Origin: Verrucomicrobiota bacterium
GTDB lineage: Bacteria > Verrucomicrobiota > Verrucomicrobiia > Limisphaerales > JAFGQR01
Direction of reading: 5' to 3'
DNA length: 64,000 nt
NCBI GenBank assembly: GCA_016935555.1
Contig: JAFGQR010000041.1
Coordinates: 47,084 to 111,083 of the forward strand
Positions 1 through 9,697 of this stretch are shown here, piece by piece (position 1 is the stretch's first letter; the number at the start of each line of letters is the position of its first letter). The notes under the pieces were generated by a model. The model was not told where the DNA came from and ran no database searches. It worked only from the letters and a program-made list of their open reading frames with translations. Made by a program: the position numbers and the translations under genes.

Positions 1-550
1 GAAGGAACTTGCTGCGTTTGTCGAAGAAGGCGGAGTCGTATTCGTCGCCCTCAATGATGAACCATTCGCTGTTGGTGAAGCGGGCGCCCTGGCCGAAGTT
101 CAGGGGGATGCCGCCGATCAGAAAGCTGGGCTGAAGCCGGTTGTGTTCGAACACCCACGCTAGCAGCGCCGCCGTGCCGGTCTTGCCGTGCGTGCCCGCC
201 ACCACCAGCGAACGCTTCCCCCGGATGAAAAACTCCCTCAGCAGCTCCGGCAGCGAACAGTAATGCATCTTGCGGTCCAGCGCCGCTTCCGCCTCGGGAT
301 TGCCGCGGGAGATGGCGTTGCCGATGACCACCAGGTCGGGTTTGTGGGCGAGATTCTGTTCGCCGTAGCCAAGGCTCACCGCGATGTGGCGTTCCTCGAG
401 AAAGTTGGACATCGGCGGGTAGACGTTCTGATCCGAGCCGGTCACCTCGTAGCCGCGTTCCTGCATGGCAGCCGCCACGGCGGCCATCGCGGTGCCGCCC
501 ACACCCACAAAATGAAGGGAGCGAATTGTTGAAAACATCCGGCGCAGCAT
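1..550 (-). CDS. mpl: UDP-N-acetylmuramate:tripeptide ligase Mpl (5' part, cut by window edge)
   Basis: Cytoplasmic Mur ligase that reattaches recycled murein tripeptide to UDP-MurNAc. Only about 183 N-terminal residues are present; the rest lies beyond base 1. Visible features are a Rossmann-like start (HFVGVGGTAMAAVAAAM), a GSDQNVYPPMS stretch typical of Mpl rather than MurC, the P-loop AGTHGKTGTAALLAW, then LIGGIPLNFG and EGDEYDSAFFDKRSKF, the Mur central-domain metal-binding region. The start at 550 has an AGGCGGA-like ribosome site about 7 bases upstream; a second in-frame ATG lies at 538. It is last in a minus-strand run behind the CBM48 gene, 134 bases away, so co-transcription is possible but unproven. 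Family assignment is strong; MurC is the only serious alternative. Confidence 0.9.
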   Translation of the reverse strand, partial: MLRRMFSTIRSLHFVGVGGTAMAAVAAAMQERGYEVTGSDQNVYPPMSNFLEERHIAVSLGYGEQNLAHKPDLVVIGNAISRGNPEAEAALDRKMHYCSLPELLREFFIRGKRSLVVAGTHGKTGTAALLAWVFEHNRLQPSFLIGGIPLNFGQGARFTNSEWFIIEGDEYDSAFFDKRSKFL

Positions 551-684
551 AGCGAGATCCGCCTGTGTGAAAAGAAGGAAGTGCGCCCCCGCGCGCCGCC
601 GCCGGAGGGAATAACTCCAAAAAACAAATCACCCGCCTCGCGGGGTCGGAGCGCGGCCTGCATCGAGGACCGGGCGGGGGCGGG

Positions 685-978
685 TCAGGCTCGGGGAACG
701 ACCCGCACGGAATTTTCCGTGCCGAAGGGATTCTGGGTGCGGAGGGTGCACTCGGGGTCGTCACGCCATTGGCCGTCCACGAGGAACCGGTAGTGATGCG
801 AGCCCGGGCTGAGCGCGACGGTGGTCTGCCAGATGCCGCCTCTTTTCTTTTTGAGGGGGATGGGGTGTTGCTGCCAGTGGGTGAAATCGCCCACGAGCAG
901 GACGCTCATGGCGTCGGGCGCCTTGAAGGAGAAGGTTTGTTTATGCGTTGGGGAGCTTGCAGCTTTCATAGGATTCAT
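685..978 (-). CDS. CBM48/AMPK-type glycogen-binding domain protein
   Basis: A 97-residue protein that is essentially one isoamylase-N / CBM48 fold. The core reads FSFKAPDAMSVLLVGDFTHW, followed by a Pro-rich turn, GGIWQTTVALSPGSHHYRFLVDGQWRDDPE, and ends with NPFGTENSVRVV. Conserved family features visible are the GDFTHW turn, the W-x-T strand, and Y-x-F-x-V-D-G-x-W-x-x-D-P. Proteins of this size in Verrucomicrobiota and Planctomycetes stand alone and presumably bind alpha-glucan or regulate a partner; no catalytic domain is present. A second ATG at 969 (residue 4) is an equally good start. It lies 28 bases after the YqjK-like gene and could belong to the same transcript. Confidence 0.8.
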   Translation of the reverse strand: MNPMKAASSPTHKQTFSFKAPDAMSVLLVGDFTHWQQHPIPLKKKRGGIWQTTVALSPGSHHYRFLVDGQWRDDPECTLRTQNPFGTENSVRVVPRA

Positions 979-1006
979 CGTAAACGTCCATGATGGGGAA
1001 CCCGCT

Positions 1007-1318
1007 TCAGCGTCGCGGCATGATCCAGCGCAGCACGGTTCGGAGCGTTCGGGTCCGGTGCCACAGGGTCCAACCGACGAAGCCGCGCATGAGCCAGCTG
1101 CGGATTCGGCGGCGGGTCAGCAGAAAGGCTGCGGCGGCAGCGCCCGGCACGAGGAGGAGGCGGGCGTGTCGGCGCCAGGCGAGGAGGCGGCCGAGGGCGT
1201 CGGTGCCGGTTTGGATCCGGCGCAGTTCGAGGGCGAGCATGACGCGCTGCAGGTCGCCTTGGGCGATGAGCCAGCGTTTCTCCTGCTCCAGGGAGGCTAT
1301 CTCCTGGCGGTAAACCAT
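1007..1318 (-). CDS. YqjK-like small membrane-associated protein
   Basis: A 103-residue protein with a charged helical N-terminal half (QEIASLEQEKRWLIAQGDLQ, about residues 5-45), a hydrophobic segment LLLVPGAAAAAFLL (about 55-68), then a very basic Arg-rich tail. Sequence recognition alone is weak, but the position directly after DUF883 and YqjE genes matches the yqjD-yqjE-yqjK arrangement of proteobacteria. The start at 1318 overlaps the end of the YqjE gene by 22 bases, which indicates translational coupling. Its role is unknown; in enterobacteria this trio is induced by stress and YqjD associates ribosomes with the membrane. The Arg-rich tail could contact nucleic acid or lipid head groups (inference). 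Confidence 0.65.
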   Translation of the reverse strand: MVYRQEIASLEQEKRWLIAQGDLQRVMLALELRRIQTGTDALGRLLAWRRHARLLLVPGAAAAAFLLTRRRIRSWLMRGFVGWTLWHRTRTLRTVLRWIMPRR

Positions 1319-1686
1319 TGGCGGTCCTTCTTGAGTTGCTGGAGCGTCTCCCGAAACGGCGGCGGCTGCCTCAAGCGCGTCCGCAACTGCAGGACGCTTG
1401 CGAGAGCGGCGACGGCGCAGACGAGGCAAATGCCGGCGACGACATGGGTGCGATAGGCGACGGGCACGAGCAGCACGAGGGTGACGGCCAGGAGGCTCAC
1501 GGCCAGGACGCCGAAAAACACGGCGCACACGGTGAGCACCAGGAGGGCGATCAACCGGCACTTTTCCAGCCTGAACTCGGTGGCAAGCAGTTCCAGGCGG
1601 TTTTCCGCCACCGCCAACACGCTGTCCAGCACCCGTCGCAACGACCCCACCGCCGGAGACCGGGACGAATCGGGATCGCTCCTCAT
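1297..1686 (-). CDS. Phage holin family / YqjE-like membrane protein
   Basis: A 129-residue protein. After a polar N-terminus and a short amphipathic stretch (LDSVLAVAENRLELLATEFRLE), there are two strong membrane helices at about residues 45-72 (IALLVLTVCAVFFGVLAVSL) and 80-100 (VVAGICLVCAVAALASVLQL). This two-helix hairpin with the upstream ENRLELLA helix is the hallmark of the Phage_holin_3_6/YqjE superfamily. The family name is historical and lysis is not implied. The start at 1686 overlaps the DUF883 stop as ATGA, and the 3' end overlaps the YqjK-like gene, so the three genes are one operon. Probable inner-membrane partner of the DUF883 protein. Confidence 0.8.
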   Translation of the reverse strand: MRSDPDSSRSPAVGSLRRVLDSVLAVAENRLELLATEFRLEKCRLIALLVLTVCAVFFGVLAVSLLAVTLVLLVPVAYRTHVVAGICLVCAVAALASVLQLRTRLRQPPPFRETLQQLKKDRQWFTARR

Positions 1687-1985
1687 CGGCGGTTGGCCAG
1701 CACGCCCAGCAGCAAGCCGAAGCAGAAGGCGACTCCGATGGATTCGTAAGGGTGCTCGCGGACGAGGCGATCGGCCGTGTGCGCGCCGACCATGGCGCGT
1801 TCCTCGAGGTGGTTGCACGTCTGCCGGGCGGACTCGACGGCGGTGGCGAGCTTGGCCCGGGCCTCCTTGCCGCGTTCGGTGAGTTCGCCCGCGCCGGCCT
1901 TGAGGAGCTCTTCGGCGTCGCGCACGAGGGTTTTCAGGTCGTGTTGCAGTTTCTCCGTTGTAATGACCGGCGAATCATTGTCCAT
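1683..1985 (-). CDS. DUF883/YqjD-ElaB family membrane-anchored protein
   Basis: A 100-residue protein starting MDNDSPVITTEKL. Residues about 10-75 form a long amphipathic helix (DLKTLVRDAEELLKAGAGEL, RGKEARAKLATAVESARQ), and the C-terminus has the diagnostic REHPYESIGVAFCFGLLLGVLANRR, a single tail-anchor helix ending in Arg-Arg. This matches DUF883 (ElaB/YqjD/YgaM), proteins that tether stationary-phase ribosomes to the membrane in E. coli. The upstream in-frame ATG at 2012 is less likely because residues before MDND are not conserved in the family. It is first in the operon, and its stop overlaps the next start (ATGA). The 163 bases upstream (1986-2148) hold its promoter; no clear hexamers were seen. 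Confidence 0.85.
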   Translation of the reverse strand: MDNDSPVITTEKLQHDLKTLVRDAEELLKAGAGELTERGKEARAKLATAVESARQTCNHLEERAMVGAHTADRLVREHPYESIGVAFCFGLLLGVLANRR

Positions 1986-2148
1986 AGCATTTGCCTTTCT
2001 GCGGCCCAGCATGCCTCCGCCGGCGCCGCCTTGTCACGCCCCAAATATAACGCCCGGACGCCATCCCACAAGCCGCCGTTGAAGATCGGCAGGGCGCTCG
2101 CCCCCCGGCCGGCGCGGCTTTCGGCTTCCGGCGGGGGAGGCGGGGGTC

Positions 2149-3507
2149 TCAGGCGGCGCGGCGCTGGCCGACGTATTTGGCGAGCTGGCTGCGGAGGACG
2201 TAGGTGAGGGCCTTGACGCTCAGTTCGATGAACATGAACGGCTTGGCGATCAGATCGGTCCCGCCGCTCAGGGTCGAACGCGCACGGCTCTTGAAGTCGG
2301 TCAGGCTCGTCACAAACACCACCGGCGTCGCCTTGTTAGCCGGCAACATGCGAATGCGCGTGCAAAGATCGAACCCGTCCATCCCGGGCATCTGCACGTC
2401 CAGGAAAATGAGACTGAACGGCGTCTCGGCCGCCAGGGTCAGCGCCACGTGCGGATCTTCGATGCTGACGGATTTGAGGCCGGCTTTTTCCAGGGCGTAG
2501 GTGATGGCGCGGCGCGAGAGGATTTCGTCGTCCACGACCAGGATGTTGACCGGATCGGGATCGTGCCAGCGGGGGTCGACGGCCTTGGTGAACAGTTCGC
2601 CGATGAAATCGATCGAGTTGGCCACCGTGCGCAGCGTCGAGGCGTTGAGGTTCTTGGGTTTCTCGTACAATTCCTTCAGCAGCACCTCCAACGCGGCGGC
2701 CATTCTGGAGATGGGATGCAGGCCTGCAATGCCCGCGTTGCCGGTCACCGCATGGACCCTTCGGAACAGCTCGAGCAGCGGCTCCCGGCGGGCGTGGTCG
2801 TCCTGTGCCTTGCTGAATTCCTGGAGGGCCTTGCGAATCGCGCTGAGGCTTTCCGGGACCGAGTCCAGGAAGGCGTGCAGCAGTTCCGCCTGGAACTGCT
2901 CGTCCGTGGGCGCCACGACGGGCGTCGTCGGCGCCGGCACCTCGGGCGCCGGCGGGGACAGGAACGCCGGCACAGGCTGGAGGGCGGGTGGGATCGGATT
3001 TTCGGGGGTGTCGGAGGAGGCGTCGCGGGACGGCTCGGCGACCGAGGTTTTGAAGGCGGTCGAGGTCGCGAGGCTGGCCTGCCCGGGAGCGTCCGGGGCG
3101 CGCTGGAAGGTGGCGGTTTGGGGGGTGGACGCCGGTTCGGCGGGGTTGAGGGTGTGGGCGAGCGCGTCGATGATCTGGCGGGGGGTGAGCGTGGCTTTAT
3201 TGAAGACCTGGGTGGCGCCGGCGGCGAAGGCCTCCTGGATCATGTTGGGCATATAGGCGTTGGTGAAGACGATGACAGGCACGCGCTGGGACTGGGCCTG
3301 GGCGCAGATTTTCTTGAGGACATCCACGCCGTTGAGCTTCGGCAGCATCAGGTCCAGCAAGACCGCGCTGGGCCGATACTCGTGAATCCGGTAGTAACCG
3401 CTGTGGCCGTCGGTGGCGACTTCGACGGCATAGCCCTCCTTTTCCAGGCGCGTGCGATAGATGTGGGCGGTGATGGGGTCGTCTTCGATGATGAGAAGCT
3501 TCTTCAT
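2149..3507 (-). CDS. REC-Hpt-REC phosphorelay protein
   Basis: A 452-residue cytoplasmic signalling protein with no DNA-binding or enzymatic output. Receiver 1 spans about residues 2-120, with acidic pair EDD and phospho-acceptor Asp in [11 protein letters not shown] near residue 51. A Pro/Ala/Thr-rich linker (about 125-205) leads to an Hpt-like helical domain (about 210-312) with candidate phospho-histidine in [12 protein letters not shown] near 252. Receiver 2 (about 318-440) has VVDDE, acceptor Asp in [12 protein letters not shown] near 368, and the conserved Lys in IAKPF. Its start overlaps the stop of the upstream hybrid kinase as ATGA, so it is translationally coupled and is probably the relay's intermediate or end acceptor. 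The Hpt call is weaker than the receiver calls because the motif is HxxTG rather than HxxKG. Confidence 0.85.
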   Translation of the reverse strand: MKKLLIIEDDPITAHIYRTRLEKEGYAVEVATDGHSGYYRIHEYRPSAVLLDLMLPKLNGVDVLKKICAQAQSQRVPVIVFTNAYMPNMIQEAFAAGATQVFNKATLTPRQIIDALAHTLNPAEPASTPQTATFQRAPDAPGQASLATSTAFKTSVAEPSRDASSDTPENPIPPALQPVPAFLSPPAPEVPAPTTPVVAPTDEQFQAELLHAFLDSVPESLSAIRKALQEFSKAQDDHARREPLLELFRRVHAVTGNAGIAGLHPISRMAAALEVLLKELYEKPKNLNASTLRTVANSIDFIGELFTKAVDPRWHDPDPVNILVVDDEILSRRAITYALEKAGLKSVSIEDPHVALTLAAETPFSLIFLDVQMPGMDGFDLCTRIRMLPANKATPVVFVTSLTDFKSRARSTLSGGTDLIAKPFMFIELSVKALTYVLRSQLAKYVGQRRAA

Positions 3508-6089
3508 AGGGTCACGGTCTTGATTTCTCCAAGGGCGGGCAAGCCGGGCATGGTGGCCAGGTATTGCTGGATGCGGACAAACTCGCGGCGGGCGGCGTCG
3601 AGCGAGGTGGCGATGCGGTCGAGGTCGCGCTCGTTGCCGGCCTGCTCAATGTGGCGCAACAGCGGCACCACGCTCAGCATCCTGCAGGTGGCGCTGGCGC
3701 CGGCGCAACTGTGGGCCACCCTGGCCACACGCTCCGCGTCGCCTCGCTGGTGGGCCTGGGCCAATTCGTCCAGTTGCCGTGCGGTTTGCTTGAGGTAAAG
3801 CCCCACAATCTCCTGCAGACTCTCGAAGCTGCCCCCCGCAAACTCGTTAAGCCCGTCCAAGTCCACCGGCGGCAGTTCGCGCACCACCTCGGCCGGGGAT
3901 GCCGCCGCCGCAGCCTCCGGCGCCGCCGCCGATGCCGGCGCCCCCGCCTCCGCGCCGGGGGGCGCAGGTTGTTCCGGGCAGGCTGCCGGGTCGGACGCGG
4001 CTTGGCGGCCGTGTTGGCCGACGTGCCTCAGAAGGTTTTGGACGGCTTCGAGGCGCACCGGTTTGGAAATGTATTCGTCCATGCCGGCGGCAAGACATTT
4101 TTCACGGTCGCCGTGCATGGCGTTGGCGGTCATGGCGACGACGGTGATGGGGCGGTGAAAATGGGGGTGGGCATCCGGCATTTGCTGGAGCTGCCGAATC
4201 CGGCGCGTGGCTTCCAGGCCGTCCATTCCCGGCATTTGGATGTCCATAAACACGAGATCATAGGGGGTGCGTTCGATGGCCCGGAGGGCTTCCGAGCCGC
4301 TGCCGGCAATGTCCGCGCGATAACCCAGCTGCTGAAGCAAACGGGAAGCCACTTTCTGGTTGATCACGTTGTCGTCCGCCAGCAGCACCCGGAGCGGATA
4401 CCGCTCCGCCATCAAGACGTCGGTCGAGCTGGTGGATGGGGGCGGCTGTTCCGCGGGGGCGCTGCCGGACAGCAGGCGGAGAAGGCCCTGCTGAAGATGG
4501 ACGGCTTTGGGCGGTTTGGAGATTTGAGCGACGCCCGGAGGCGGGAGCGCGGCGTGCCGCTCGACGCGGGCATTGACGGAGGCGAGGAACAGGAGCGGCA
4601 GGGTTTGGGCGGCCGGGAGACGGCGCACTTCGGTGAGCCAGGACGAGGCGTCCAGCCCAGGAAGCTGCATGTCGGCGAGGATCAGATCGGGGCGGTCGCC
4701 CTGGCGAAGCCACTCGAGAACCTCCCCGGCCTGGCCGGTGTCGCGCGTGTCCAACCCCCATTGCCGAAGCTGGAGCGCCAGGGCGCCGCGGATAAGCGGG
4801 CTGTCCTCAACCACCCAGGCGAGGCGCCCCTGCAATTGCGGATGGGGCTGGCTGAGGGGGGCGGGGACGGCGGCGGGGAGGGCGGCGGCGGGGATGATGA
4901 AGAGGAAGTTCGAGCCGTGGCCTTCGACGCTTTCGACCCACATGGTGCCGCCCATGAGTTCGACGAGGCCCTTGCTGATGGCCAGCCCCAGGCCCGTGCC
5001 GCCGAATTCGCGGGAAATCGAGCTGTCCACCTGGCTGAACGATTGGAAAAGGCGATGCAGCCGGTCCGGGGCAATGCCGATGCCGGTGTCCCGCACGGAG
5101 AAGCTCAATTCGCAAAGCGGTCCGGCGCACGGGCTGGCCGGAGGATGCGGCACCTCGGCGGAAGAGGACAGGGCGCGGGCGCGGATTTCGACGAACACGT
5201 GCCCGGCGGCGGTGAACTTGATGGCATTGCCCAGCAGGTTCACAAGGATCTGACGCAGCCGGGTGACGTCCCCGACGATTTGGGTGGGGGCGTCGGGGGC
5301 GAGAGCATAGCCGAGGTCGAGGTTTTTTTCGGCGGCCTTGGCGGCGAGAAGGTCGAGGGCTTCCTCGACACAGAGCCGCAGATCCAGGGGGCGCTGTTCG
5401 AGTTCGAGCTTGCCGGACTGGATTTTCGAGAAATTGAGGATGTCGTTAATGATGGTCAGCAGGGATTCGCCGCTGGTGCGGATGGTTTCCGCGAGGTCGC
5501 GCTGTTCGTGGTCCAGCTTGGTGCGCAGCAGCAGGTTCGTCATCGCAATCACCCCGTTCATCGGCGTGCGGATTTCATGGCTCATGTTGGCCACAAATGC
5601 CGACTTGGCGCGGTTGGCTTCCTCGGCGGCGAGGCGGGCGGCGTCGAGCTTGCGGTTGGCCTGGGCCAGCTGGTCCTGGAGGCGCTTGGCGCGCAAGCAT
5701 GCCCGCACACGGGCGCGGAACTCAAAAAGCTCGAACGGCTTGGTGATGTAGTCCGTGGCGCCGAGTTCGAACCCTTCGATCTTTTCCCGGGACCCGTGCC
5801 AGGCGGTGAGGATGATGACGGGGAGGTTTTGGGCGGCGGGGAGGAGGTTGAGCTGGCGGAGCAGGTCCAGTCCGTTCATGGCGCCGGGCAGGCCCAGGTC
5901 GAGCAGGACCAGGTCGAAGGGGGTTTCGGCAACGGCATCCAGCGCCTGGGGGCCGTTGGCGACCTTGGTCAAAGCGATCCGGTCGCGGCGCAGGCACTCG
6001 GCGAGGATTTCCACCATGCGCGGGTCGTCCTCGATCAGCAAAACATGGAAGCCCGGCGATGGATTTGCCGTCGTCTCAGAATGTTGCAT
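3504..6089 (-). CDS. Hybrid histidine kinase, REC-HisKA-HATPase-REC-REC-Hpt
   Basis: An 861-residue soluble hybrid kinase with no membrane segment. Domains in order: receiver 1 (about 14-130; LLIEDD, acceptor Asp in [13 protein letters not shown]); a coiled-coil linker of about 30 residues ([20 protein letters not shown]); HisKA with the H-box [15 protein letters not shown], His near 171; HATPase_c with N-box LLGNAIKF and G boxes DTGIGIA and [10 protein letters not shown] (about 275-400); receiver 2 (about 418-535, Asp in [10 protein letters not shown]); receiver 3 (about 563-690, Asp in [11 protein letters not shown]); an Ala/Pro linker; and a C-terminal Hpt with [12 protein letters not shown], His near 793. 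The N-terminal receiver means the kinase can be driven by another kinase's phosphoryl group, plausibly the gene 9 bases upstream. All key residues appear intact. Confidence 0.93.
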   Translation of the reverse strand: MQHSETTANPSPGFHVLLIEDDPRMVEILAECLRRDRIALTKVANGPQALDAVAETPFDLVLLDLGLPGAMNGLDLLRQLNLLPAAQNLPVIILTAWHGSREKIEGFELGATDYITKPFELFEFRARVRACLRAKRLQDQLAQANRKLDAARLAAEEANRAKSAFVANMSHEIRTPMNGVIAMTNLLLRTKLDHEQRDLAETIRTSGESLLTIINDILNFSKIQSGKLELEQRPLDLRLCVEEALDLLAAKAAEKNLDLGYALAPDAPTQIVGDVTRLRQILVNLLGNAIKFTAAGHVFVEIRARALSSSAEVPHPPASPCAGPLCELSFSVRDTGIGIAPDRLHRLFQSFSQVDSSISREFGGTGLGLAISKGLVELMGGTMWVESVEGHGSNFLFIIPAAALPAAVPAPLSQPHPQLQGRLAWVVEDSPLIRGALALQLRQWGLDTRDTGQAGEVLEWLRQGDRPDLILADMQLPGLDASSWLTEVRRLPAAQTLPLLFLASVNARVERHAALPPPGVAQISKPPKAVHLQQGLLRLLSGSAPAEQPPPSTSSTDVLMAERYPLRVLLADDNVINQKVASRLLQQLGYRADIAGSGSEALRAIERTPYDLVFMDIQMPGMDGLEATRRIRQLQQMPDAHPHFHRPITVVAMTANAMHGDREKCLAAGMDEYISKPVRLEAVQNLLRHVGQHGRQAASDPAACPEQPAPPGAEAGAPASAAAPEAAAAASPAEVVRELPPVDLDGLNEFAGGSFESLQEIVGLYLKQTARQLDELAQAHQRGDAERVARVAHSCAGASATCRMLSVVPLLRHIEQAGNERDLDRIATSLDAARREFVRIQQYLATMPGLPALGEIKTVTL

Positions 6090-6097
6090 CGCGGCAG

Positions 6098-9000
6098 TCA
6101 GGTCTTTTGCAGTTCCGTGAAGAGCGCTTCTTCAACCCGTTGAAACTCGCTCCTCACCGTCAGCAGAATATCTGCCGCTTCCTGCCATTCACCCGCTTTC
6201 GCCGCTTTCTGTAGCTTGTCCGAGGCGGCCGCGAGCCGGCGCGCCCCCAGGTTGCTGGCGCTGCCTTTCAAACTGTGCGCCGCCGACGTCAGCTTGAACT
6301 CGTCCTTCTCCGCCAGCGCCTCGTCCATTCTCGCAAGCCGCGGTTTCGCATCGTGCAGGAACAAATCCGCCAGTTCCGTCAGCGGATCAGGCTGGCCGGG
6401 TTCGCGCAGTTCCTTCAAACCCGCCATGACCGCCGGATCCAGAACGTCGGCCTCGCGCGCCTCGGTGCCGTCGCGAGGCGTTGGCGTGATGCGCAGGAGC
6501 GCGCGGTCCAGCACCTGTTCCAGCTCGAAAAGCCGCATCGGCTTGGTGAGATAATCGTTCATGCCCGCCGCCAGACAGCGTTCGCGGTCCCCGGGCAGGG
6601 CATTGGCGGTGAGGGCAATGATGTAGGGCGACGACTTGAAATGGATCGACGACACCCGTTCGCCCTGCCGAATCCGCTCCGTTACCGCGTAGCCGTCCAT
6701 TTCCGGCATCATGCAATCCATGAGGATGATGTCGTAAGGCGCCCGCTGCAGGGCGTCCAACACCTCGATGCCGTTAGCCACCGCGTCCGCGGTGAAGCCC
6801 AGTTTCTGAAGCTGCTTGAGCGCCAACCGCTGGTTGACCAGGTTGTCCTCCGCCACCAGCACCCTCGCGTTTCTCGGGGCCGCCCGCACGGGCGCGCCGT
6901 CGCCATGGGCTTGGGCGTCGGGCGCCGGGCAGGGCGGCCCCGGGGCGGGCTCGCGGGTCGACGCCACCAGCGCGTCGTAAAGGCGCGATTGCCGGACCGG
7001 CTTGAACAAGCAGCGCGCGGCCATCGCGGCACACGGGCGCTGGCCCAGCCGGGTCAGGACGAGAAGCCGGGTTTCCCGGAGAACCGGATCGGCCTGGACA
7101 GCCTGGGCAAGAGCCGCCCCGTCCATGTCCGGCAGGCGCATGTCGATGATGGCGACGGCGAACGGCCGGCCGGCTGCGGCCTCGGTGTGGAGGCGCTCGA
7201 GGGCCTCGGCGCCGCTGGCGGTCATGGCGTTGTCCATGTGCCAGGACTCGAGCATGCGATGCACGATTTCGGCCTGCGCGGGATTGGCATCGGCCACCAG
7301 CACCCGCAGACCCGCCAGGCGCGCATCGGCGGGTTCGAACCGGCCGGGCAGACCGGCGGATTTTTCAAGCGGCACCTTGAATTGGAAGGTGGAGCCGCGG
7401 CCCGGCGCGCTGGACGCCGCAATCTCGCCTTGCATCATCTCGGCCAGCTGCCGGGAGATGCTCAAGCCCAGGCCGGATCCGCCGTATTTGCGGGTGGTGG
7501 AGCCGTCGCCCTGGGTGAACGGATCGAAGATGCGCGGCAGCATCTCCGGAGAAATGCCGATCCCCGTGTCCGCAACCTCGAACCGCAGGCGGACCCGGGC
7601 GTCGGATTCGGATTCCTTGGCGACGCGAAGGACCACTTCGCCATGGTCGGTGAATTTGACGGCGTTGCCAAGAAGGTTGGTGAGCACTTGGCGCAGACGC
7701 CCCGGGTCGCCCCGGACGTTGTTGGGGACATCGGGGTCGAGCCAGACGGTCAGCTCGATGTCCTTGCGATGCGCGGACTCGGCCAGCATGTCGACGGTGC
7801 TCTCGACCATGTCCCGCAGCTCGAAGTCGATGATCTCAAGCGTCAGCTTGCCGGCTTCGATGCGGGAAAAATCGAGGATTTCATTGATGATGTCCAGGAG
7901 CGTCTCGGTGTTGCCGCGGATCGCGTCCACGTATTCCTTCTGCTCGTCGTTGAGCCGGGTGTCCAACAGCAGCCCCGTCATGCCCGTGATCGCATTCATC
8001 GGGGTGCGAATCTCGTGGCTCATGTTGGCCAGGAACTCGGACTTGATCCGCGCGGTCTGCAGGGCCGCCAGCCGCGCCTGCTCGCGCTCGTCCTCGACCA
8101 GCTTGCGCGAGGTGATGTCTTCCACCGCGCCCTCGTAATACAACAGCCGGCCGTCGGCGCCCCGCACGGCCCGGGCGGCCAGGGAAACCCAGATGATCCG
8201 CCCGTCCTTGCGCCGCACCCGCAATTCGAAGGCGCGGACGGCGCCGTGCTCCTGCATCAGGCGCTGGAACTCGTCGCGCCGCCCCGGGTCCACATACAAC
8301 TGGGTCTGGATGTCGGTGATCGCGGCCATCATCTCCTCCGGCGTGTCGTAGCCGCACATGCGGGCCAGCGCCGGATTGGCGCTGATGAAACGGCCGTTCT
8401 CGCTGGTCTGGAAGATTCCCTCGACGGCGTTCTCGTAAATGGTGCGGTATTTTTCCTCCGCCTGCCGGAGCGCCTGTTCGGTTTTCGTGATCTGGGTGAC
8501 ATCCCAGAAGATGCCTTGAATCCCGATGACCTTGCCGAGGGCGTCGTGGAGCGGCGTCTTGATGACGTGGACGTAGAGCCGCTCGTTCTGCGGGGTCACG
8601 TGCGCCTCGATGGTGTCCAGGTGCTCGCGGGTGGTCATCACCGCCTGGTCGTCCCCGTGGTATTTGGCCGCCAGCTCCGGCGGATAGAAATCGAAATCGG
8701 TTTTGCCGAGGATCTCGCTGAGCCGCCGGTTCAACACGCGGCAGAACCGGGTGTTGGCAAAGGTGAAGCGGCCCTCGGTGTCTTTGCGGAAGATGTTTTG
8801 AGGCAGCGTTTCGACGAGCAAATGGTAGAAGGTCTCCGAAGTGCGCAGCAGCTCCTCGGTCCGCTGGTGCTGCTCCACCGCCCGCGCCAGCTCCGCCAGG
8901 TTCCGCCGCAGCTCCAGTTGCGTAATCACCTGCCGGCTGATGATCCGCAGCGTTTCCCGCTGCAGTTCCGTCAGCCGCCCCGGCGCATGCCCGGCCACGC

Positions 9001-9397
9001 TCAGCGCCCCCAACGCCAGCCCCTCCGGCGCCATCAGCGGCGCCCCCGCATAAAACCGAATCTGGGGCGCCCCCTGAACCATCGGGTTGTCCGCAAACCG
9101 CGGGTCCTCCCGGGTGTCCGGCACCTCCAGCACACCGGTCCCCAACAGCACGTGCGCCGCAAACGCGATCTCCCGCGGCGTCTCCGCGACCTTCAGCCCC
9201 ACCCGCGATTTGAACCACTGCCGGTTCCGATCCACCAGTGCAATCCAGGCCATCGGCACGTCGCAGATCTGCGCCGCCAGCCGCGCCAATTCGTCAAAGC
9301 CCGGATCGGGGGGGGTATCCAGGATCTCGTAACGCCACAGGGCGGCGAGCCGCTCGGGCTCGTTCGGTGGAACCAAAGCCGGTATCACGGTGACCAA
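6098..9397 (-). CDS. Hybrid histidine kinase, GAF-PAS-PAS-HisKA-HATPase-REC-REC-Hpt
   Basis: A 1099-residue cytoplasmic sensor kinase. It begins with a GAF domain of the common type ([20 protein letters not shown], about residues 12-165), then PAS 1 (about 185-305; [20 protein letters not shown]), PAS 2 with a PAC tail (about 310-435; [20 protein letters not shown]), HisKA (H-box [14 protein letters not shown], His near 461), HATPase_c ([25 protein letters not shown]), receiver 1 (about 695-810; Asp in [11 protein letters not shown]; the usual N-terminal acidic pair is reduced to VADAN), receiver 2 (about 845-970; VAEDN, Asp in [11 protein letters not shown]) and an Hpt (about 1000-1095; [14 protein letters not shown]). 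It is first of a three-gene operon, 8 bases before the next kinase. The ligand is not predictable; redox or small-molecule sensing through GAF/PAS is plausible. Confidence 0.93.
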   Translation of the reverse strand: MVTVIPALVPPNEPERLAALWRYEILDTPPDPGFDELARLAAQICDVPMAWIALVDRNRQWFKSRVGLKVAETPREIAFAAHVLLGTGVLEVPDTREDPRFADNPMVQGAPQIRFYAGAPLMAPEGLALGALSVAGHAPGRLTELQRETLRIISRQVITQLELRRNLAELARAVEQHQRTEELLRTSETFYHLLVETLPQNIFRKDTEGRFTFANTRFCRVLNRRLSEILGKTDFDFYPPELAAKYHGDDQAVMTTREHLDTIEAHVTPQNERLYVHVIKTPLHDALGKVIGIQGIFWDVTQITKTEQALRQAEEKYRTIYENAVEGIFQTSENGRFISANPALARMCGYDTPEEMMAAITDIQTQLYVDPGRRDEFQRLMQEHGAVRAFELRVRRKDGRIIWVSLAARAVRGADGRLLYYEGAVEDITSRKLVEDEREQARLAALQTARIKSEFLANMSHEIRTPMNAITGMTGLLLDTRLNDEQKEYVDAIRGNTETLLDIINEILDFSRIEAGKLTLEIIDFELRDMVESTVDMLAESAHRKDIELTVWLDPDVPNNVRGDPGRLRQVLTNLLGNAVKFTDHGEVVLRVAKESESDARVRLRFEVADTGIGISPEMLPRIFDPFTQGDGSTTRKYGGSGLGLSISRQLAEMMQGEIAASSAPGRGSTFQFKVPLEKSAGLPGRFEPADARLAGLRVLVADANPAQAEIVHRMLESWHMDNAMTASGAEALERLHTEAAAGRPFAVAIIDMRLPDMDGAALAQAVQADPVLRETRLLVLTRLGQRPCAAMAARCLFKPVRQSRLYDALVASTREPAPGPPCPAPDAQAHGDGAPVRAAPRNARVLVAEDNLVNQRLALKQLQKLGFTADAVANGIEVLDALQRAPYDIILMDCMMPEMDGYAVTERIRQGERVSSIHFKSSPYIIALTANALPGDRERCLAAGMNDYLTKPMRLFELEQVLDRALLRITPTPRDGTEAREADVLDPAVMAGLKELREPGQPDPLTELADLFLHDAKPRLARMDEALAEKDEFKLTSAAHSLKGSASNLGARRLAAASDKLQKAAKAGEWQEAADILLTVRSEFQRVEEALFTELQKT

Positions 9398-9697
9398 GCG
9401 TTGATCGACCCTCCCTTCTTCTCATCCCCGCCGCGCCAACGCAAGCGCGGACTTCCCCACCCTGCCCCTGCCGGTGTGCCCCGCGGTTGTCGTGGGCGGA
9501 GCGCGGGCGTCTGCCCGCTTCAAGCCGCGAAGGGCAGCGGCGGGCTGACAGGGTTGAGGGCGATCGCAGGATTCGGATCGTGAAGCGGTCTGCGTCGCGC
9601 GGGACCGCGCTCCGGCCGCCGCCGCCGACGCGGGGATGCGCGGTTCCGCTCCTCCTCCCCCGGCGCGCCGCGGTGGCCCGGTGCGCCGGCCGCCTTC
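9398..9697. other. Intergenic region, 300 bases, no gene
   Basis: Lies between the exonuclease stop and the first kinase start. I see no open frame with protein-like composition on either strand. It is GC-rich and contains one copy of a dispersed palindromic repeat at 9503-9525 (separate entry). The promoter of the kinase operon should lie in the part nearest 9397, but no clear hexamers were recognised. Confidence 0.6.
9503..9525 (-). repeat. Short REP-like palindromic repeat, copy 1
   Basis: A GCGGGC / GCCCGC hairpin (9503-9508 and 9513-9518, 4-base loop) followed by TTCAAGC. Read on the minus strand, its 23 bases match the element at 26628-26650 at 21 positions, so this is a dispersed repeat and not a chance palindrome. 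Confidence 0.55.

Noticed and set aside
1297..1686. YqjE-like gene read as evidence of a prophage holin
   Set aside because: The Phage_holin_3_6 name is historical; the DUF883 and YqjK-like neighbours identify the chromosomal stress trio, and no phage genes are present.
6275..9583. Long plus-strand open frame opposite the GAF-PAS hybrid kinase
   Set aside because: Antisense shadow of a clear kinase gene; no motifs. The same applies to 3564-6143.
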